The translations under genes and the position numbers were made by a program. A stretch of DNA of 9,437 nt from Phycisphaerae bacterium (GTDB lineage: Bacteria; Planctomycetota; Phycisphaerae; SM23-33): NCBI GenBank assembly GCA_030610965.1, contig JAUWQU010000080.1, positions 1 through 9,437 of the forward strand. The letters run 5' to 3'. The notes below the pieces were generated by a model, which was given only the letters and a program-made list of their open reading frames with translations, ran no database searches and was not told the origin of the DNA. Every line of letters starts with the position of its first letter. The first letter of the stretch is position 1. This document shows, one piece after another, positions 5,976 through 9,437 of the stretch.

Positions 5976-7051
5976 GACGAAGCTCCTCTTGTCTTGAGTT
6001 CCAGCAGCAGGTCCTTGCGTTGCCCCTTTGTTCTCTGCCGCACATGCAGCCAGCATGCATCGTACAGGATAACCAGCGCAAGGACCAGCCCGCTGGCCAT
6101 CAGTTTGACCTCGTGGCCGGCGCCGAGGCAACTCAGGCCGTTGATCAGCGCGGTAAGCGCCACCAGCGCCACGGCCGTGCCGATTACCGAGCCCTTGCCG
6201 CCTTCCATGCTCGTGCCTCCGATGACGGCGGCGGCGACGATAGCCATCAGCGAGTTTTCGCCGAGTTTGAGGCTCCCTGCCGCCTCGCTCATGGCAACCA
6301 GCGAGCCGCCCACGGCGGAAAGGCTCGCCGAGAGCACGAACGCCCCGACGACGTATGCGTCGACTCGCAGCCCGGAGTACCACGCCGCTTGCGGGTTGCC
6401 GCCAAGCAGGTAGAACCCGCGCCCCACGGGCGTGCGCCGCAGCAGCAGGCTCGCCCCGGCCAAAAGGGCAAGGGGGACGAGGTTTCGCGGCGTAAGCCAG
6501 AGCGTCAGCCAGGCCGGCCACTGAGCCGCTCCTGCCGCGCCGAGTGGGGCGGCGCCGACCAGCGGGCGCTGGAACCAGTCCGACAGGCCGAACGAATCGG
6601 TCGTGATGGTCCCGCCCTTGCAGTAAATGGCCATCGCGTTGTAGACGATTATCATCGCCCCCAGCGTGACGATGAAGGAATTGATCTTCGCCCTGGCCAC
6701 AAGCAGGCCGTTGGCAAGGCCCAGCACAACCCCGCCCGCGACCGCCACGGCGAAGGCGCCAGCCCAGCCCAACTCGGGCGCCAGGCCCATCACGAGCATT
6801 CCGCCAAGCGTCATCGCCGAGCCGACGGACAGGTCCAACTGTCCGGCCAGCAGAACGATGGTGAAACCTATGGCGGCCGGAAGATTGGTGGCGACGCCCT
6901 TGAGGATGTCGGCGAAATTGCGAGCCGTCAGGAAGTTCGGCGCCATGCAGCCCATTACGGCAAAGATGCCCGCGCACAGCAGCCAGACTCGCCAGCGATA
7001 TGCAATCGCCGCCGCCTTGCCCGCCGCCGAACTCTCGCCGCCGTCACGCAT
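5972..7051 (-). CDS. Sugar ABC transporter permease 2 (RbsC family, BPD_transp_2)
   Basis: This 359-residue inner-membrane subunit forms half of the translocation pore with permease 1. Hydrophobic segments start at about residue 22 and continue to about 332. The RbsC-family signature AGQLDLSVGS (69-78) is canonical, as are NSFIVTLGAM (124-133), the cytoplasmic coupling segment GGNPQAAWYSGL (217-228) that contacts the ATPase, and the AAVIGGTSMEGGKGSVIG stretch (274-291). A basic tail of about 25 residues (RQRTKGQRKD and onward) follows the last membrane span. The start ATG 7051 lies inside the end of permease 1 (8-nt overlap, ATGCGTGA), with an AGGG sequence a few bases upstream. In a two-permease importer of this class it would occupy the YjfF-like position, but the sequence does not identify a substrate. 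Confidence 0.92.
   Translation of the reverse strand: MRDGGESSAAGKAAAIAYRWRVWLLCAGIFAVMGCMAPNFLTARNFADILKGVATNLPAAIGFTIVLLAGQLDLSVGSAMTLGGMLVMGLAPELGWAGAFAVAVAGGVVLGLANGLLVARAKINSFIVTLGAMIIVYNAMAIYCKGGTITTDSFGLSDWFQRPLVGAAPLGAAGAAQWPAWLTLWLTPRNLVPLALLAGASLLLRRTPVGRGFYLLGGNPQAAWYSGLRVDAYVVGAFVLSASLSAVGGSLVAMSEAAGSLKLGENSLMAIVAAAVIGGTSMEGGKGSVIGTAVALVALTALINGLSCLGAGHEVKLMASGLVLALVILYDACWLHVRQRTKGQRKDLLLELKTRGASS
5983..5990 (-). promoter_or_regulatory. Strong ribosome-binding site of the binding-protein gene
   Basis: AAGAGGAG (minus strand) stands 7 nt before the ATG at 5975 and lies inside the last codons of permease 2. It is the best Shine-Dalgarno match in the leftward operon. This fits the need for more binding protein than membrane subunits even though the gene is last and translationally coupled. 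It also fixes the start at 5975. Confidence 0.6.
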
Positions 7052-8072
7052 CGTCCCTGCCCGCCTTTCTTCGAGAGAAGGAGTTTACCCCGACGACCAG
7101 GATGAAGACCGCGCCCTGGACGATGTTCTGGGCGAACTGGCCGATCGTGAAATCCCCGATCCGAACCAGCGACATGACGTTGCTCATCAACGCGATCGCC
7201 ATGACCCCGCCGAGCACGCCCGCGATGTTGCCGCGCCCCCCGGCCAACGTCATGCCCCCCAGAACCACCGCGGTTATGGTCTTGAAGTCGTACCCCTCGC
7301 CGATGTACACCGCTCCGACCTTGTTGAAGCTCGTCAGGAATATCCCCGCGACGCCGCTGGCCAGCGCGGATATCGCGAACGCCCCGGCCACCACGCCCCG
7401 GACGTGGACGCCGCTCAGCCTGGCCACCTCGTAGTTCGAGCCGGTCAGCTTAAGCGCCGCGCCGTAGCCCGTGTGACGCATGACGACGTGGCCGACGGCG
7501 GCTGCGATTGGGAGGATCACCAACGGAAGCGGCACAACGCCGAAGACCGCGTGGTGGTAAAGATCCAGAAAGGCCCGCCCGGCCGCGGTGGCTGCGTCGG
7601 GGTATATCTGCCGCCCGGCGTAGGCCCAGCGGATCACGCCGGACAGGATGCTCATCATCGCTAGCGTCCAGATGATCGGGTTGAGGCGCAAATAGCCGAC
7701 GACCAGGCCGTTGATGATTCCGATGACAAGCCCGGCCGCAAGCCCGGCGGCCAGGCTCGCGACTATGCCGTACTGCAACGCCCACACCGCCACCGTGCCC
7801 GACAGCGCCATGATGCCCGGGATGGACAGGTCCACGTAGTGTCGGCTGTACGTTATGAACGCAACGCCGACCGCGACGATGCCCATCAGCGCAACAGAAC
7901 GCAGGGCGTTGAGGAGATTGTCGGGCGTGAGGAACTGGCGGGAAACAGCGCAGCCGATCGCGAACAGTCCGGCCACGAGAATATACACGCCCAGCACGTT
8001 GAGCGTTTCCAGGAGCCGGCTGGAGGCCAGGTCTCGACCGTTGGCGGCGGGGATTGGCGGGGGCTGGGTCAT
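7044..8072 (-). CDS. Sugar ABC transporter permease 1 (RbsC family, BPD_transp_2)
   Basis: This 342-residue polytopic membrane subunit has the RbsC-family order of motifs: NFL-like FLTPDNLLNALRS (47-59), a DLS box, NGLVVGYLRLNPIIWTLAMM (121-140), the ATPase-contact segment GSNYEVARLSGV (211-222), and GYDFKTITAVVLGGMTLAGG (260-279). The DLS box reads HYVDLSIPG where the family usually has GGIDLSVGS; permease 2 retains the usual form, so the two pore subunits are not duplicates. ATG 8072 overlaps the ATPase stop codon as ATGA. GGGAGG lies about 11 bases upstream inside the end of the ATPase gene. The longer in-frame extension to 8348 is rejected because it lies wholly within the ATPase gene. 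The two permeases probably assemble as a heterodimer. Confidence 0.92.
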   Translation of the reverse strand: MTQPPPIPAANGRDLASSRLLETLNVLGVYILVAGLFAIGCAVSRQFLTPDNLLNALRSVALMGIVAVGVAFITYSRHYVDLSIPGIMALSGTVAVWALQYGIVASLAAGLAAGLVIGIINGLVVGYLRLNPIIWTLAMMSILSGVIRWAYAGRQIYPDAATAAGRAFLDLYHHAVFGVVPLPLVILPIAAAVGHVVMRHTGYGAALKLTGSNYEVARLSGVHVRGVVAGAFAISALASGVAGIFLTSFNKVGAVYIGEGYDFKTITAVVLGGMTLAGGRGNIAGVLGGVMAIALMSNVMSLVRIGDFTIGQFAQNIVQGAVFILVVGVNSFSRRKAGRDDA

Positions 8073-9437
8073 GCGGGCATGAGCCTCCCTTCGCCGTTGG
8101 CGGCAAGCAGGACGGATGCCTCGCCGGCCTGGCCGCGCGGGAGCTGGCCAATGAGATGCCCGCCCCGCATGATGAGGATGCGGTCGCTCAGGCCGACCAG
8201 CTCGGGCAGGTCGCTCGATATCAGGATGATGCACGTGCCCGCGTCGGCAAGGGCGGCGATAGCGCGGTGGATGACCACCTTCGCGCCGACGTCGACGCCG
8301 CGCGTGGGCTCGTCGAGGATCAGCACCTTCGGCCCGGCCGCCAGCCACTTGCCCAGCAGGACCTTCTGCTGGTTGCCGCCCGACAGCGCCGAGGCCATGC
8401 GCCTGGGCTGGGGCGGGTTGATGTCCAGCGAGCGGATGAGCTCGACCATTGTGCCCTCACCGCGCCGCGGATTCAGCAGGCCAAAGCGGCAGAGCCTGGG
8501 AATGATGGCCGACAGGAGGTTCTCGCCCATCGTCATTCGCAGGGCCAGGCCCTGGGCCTTGCGGTCCTCGGTAAGGTAGGCCAGGCCCGCCGCGATAGCC
8601 GCGCGGTAGTTTCGCGGGCGGACGGGCCGGCCGTCGAGTTCGATAACGCCGGCGTCCAGCCGGTCGATGCCGCACAGCGACCGTGCCACCTCGCTTCGGC
8701 CGGCGCCGCTGAGCCCGCCGAAGCCGACGATCTCCCCGGCCGCGGCCTGGAAACTCACGTCGTGGAAGAACCCCCAGCGGCTGAGGCCTCGGGCGGTGAG
8801 CCTGACGGCGCCGGGCTTGTTGCGGCGTTCGGCGTAGAGCGTCGCGACGTTCCGGCCGACCATCATCTCGACGAGTGCGGCGCTTGTCACGTCGGCGATG
8901 TCCTCGGTGGCGACCTTTCGCCCGTCGCGCAGGACGGTGACGCGGTCGGCGATCTGGAGGACTTCCGGCAGGTGGTGGGAGATGTAGACGATGGCTAGGC
9001 CCTGCGCGCGGAGGCGGCGGATGATCTCGAAGAGCCGGCCTACTTCGGCCCGGCCCAGCGAGCTGGTGGGCTCGTCCATAACGAGGATGCACGGGGCGTT
9101 GGCCAGGGCCTTGGCGATCTCGACGAGCTGGGCCTCGTGCAGGCTCAATTCCTCGACGGGCGTGAGCGGGTCGAGGTCCAGGCCGATGCGGGCGAGGTGC
9201 CGGCGGCACTGGGCGATCATTCGCCGGCGGCTCAGCAGCGGGCCGCGGCGCGGCAGGCGTCCGGCCAGGACGTTCTCGGCGATGCTCACCGGCCCGGCGA
9301 GGCTGAGGTCCTGGTGGATCATCTGGATGCCGGCTGCCTTGGCGCCCGCGGGGGAGTGCAGCAGAACCGGCTTGTCGTGCAGCGACACCTGCCCGGTGTA
9401 GTCGTCGAAGGCCCCGGCGAGGATCTTCATCAGCGTG
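8069..9437 (-). CDS. Sugar ABC transporter ATPase, two fused nucleotide-binding domains (RbsA-like), 5' end missing
   Basis: This cytoplasmic ATPase powers the importer. The visible part is 455 residues. The gene continues past the right edge, which cuts it just after the first Walker A: the last readable residues, T-L-M-K-I-L-A-G, are those that directly follow GxxGxGKS in this family. Counting from the Met codon at 9430, the first domain shows a Q-loop IHQDLSL (38-44), signature LSLHEAQ (95-101), Walker B ILVMDEPTSSL (115-125) and switch His in ISHHLPEV (150-157). The second domain has the family's modified Walker A GLSGAGRSE (239-247), signature LSGGNQQ (349-355) and Walker B LILDEPTRGVD (370-380). 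Its switch region reads ISSDLPEL with no His, as usual for RbsA second domains. It is the most upstream operon gene visible, so the promoter and any regulator lie outside the window. Confidence 0.93.
   Translation of the reverse strand, partial: TLMKILAGAFDDYTGQVSLHDKPVLLHSPAGAKAAGIQMIHQDLSLAGPVSIAENVLAGRLPRRGPLLSRRRMIAQCRRHLARIGLDLDPLTPVEELSLHEAQLVEIAKALANAPCILVMDEPTSSLGRAEVGRLFEIIRRLRAQGLAIVYISHHLPEVLQIADRVTVLRDGRKVATEDIADVTSAALVEMMVGRNVATLYAERRNKPGAVRLTARGLSRWGFFHDVSFQAAAGEIVGFGGLSGAGRSEVARSLCGIDRLDAGVIELDGRPVRPRNYRAAIAAGLAYLTEDRKAQGLALRMTMGENLLSAIIPRLCRFGLLNPRRGEGTMVELIRSLDINPPQPRRMASALSGGNQQKVLLGKWLAAGPKVLILDEPTRGVDVGAKVVIHRAIAALADAGTCIILISSDLPELVGLSDRILIMRGGHLIGQLPRGQAGEASVLLAANGEGRLMPA

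Noticed and set aside
4695..6413. Long plus-strand open frame (572 codons) opposite the binding-protein and permease 2 genes
   Set aside because: It is an antisense shadow in high-GC sequence. The minus-strand genes have full family motifs, a lipobox and overlapping start/stop codons.
5976..6977. A single 732-codon minus-strand frame that would fuse permease-region sequence to the binding protein
   Set aside because: Upstream of 5975 this frame runs out of phase with permease 2 and gives Arg/Gly-rich nonsense. The lipoprotein signal and ribosome-binding site place the real start at 5975.

Overview
The window is high in G+C, bacterial in layout, and carries two convergent gene blocks. No rRNA, tRNA or other taxonomic marker is present. 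A full topoisomerase VI A subunit, a large membrane protein of a type I associate with Planctomycetota, and two families of low-complexity intergenic repeats make a Planctomycetota (Phycisphaerae-like) or related anaerobic lineage the best guess. This is an inference, not a determination.

Positions 1-328 hold no gene I can support. They contain a 32-nt imperfect inverted repeat built from 7-nt units (GCTTCAG/ACTTCAG), with arms at 32-63 and 113-144. A second low-complexity T/G-rich tract lies around 238-286. The rightward block follows. A small protein with an ATP-cone nucleotide-binding domain (329-874, GTG start) is followed after 14 nt by an intact topoisomerase VI subunit A / Spo11-type gene (889-1983). 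After 27 nt comes an 897-residue polytopic membrane protein with a soluble C-terminal part (2011-4704). A short GC hairpin lies in the 74-nt convergent gap (4705-4778).

The leftward block (4779 to beyond 9437) is a tightly overlapped operon for a ribose/galactose-type (RbsABC/CUT2 class) sugar ABC importer. In transcription order it encodes a two-domain ATPase (cut off by the right edge just at its first Walker A), permease 1, permease 2 and a lipoprotein substrate-binding protein. The four genes overlap by 4, 8 and 4 nt. The two different permeases with one fused double ATPase resemble the architecture of the YtfQRT-YjfF importer. The substrate cannot be told from the sequence.

The most interesting feature is the coupling of a free-standing ATP-cone protein to a topoisomerase VI A gene with no B subunit in view. 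The ATP-cone is the allosteric nucleotide sensor known from ribonucleotide reductases and NrdR. The pairing suggests either a nucleotide-sensing partner for the topoisomerase or a co-regulated DNA-replication/repair unit. This is a hypothesis drawn from adjacency and domain content.
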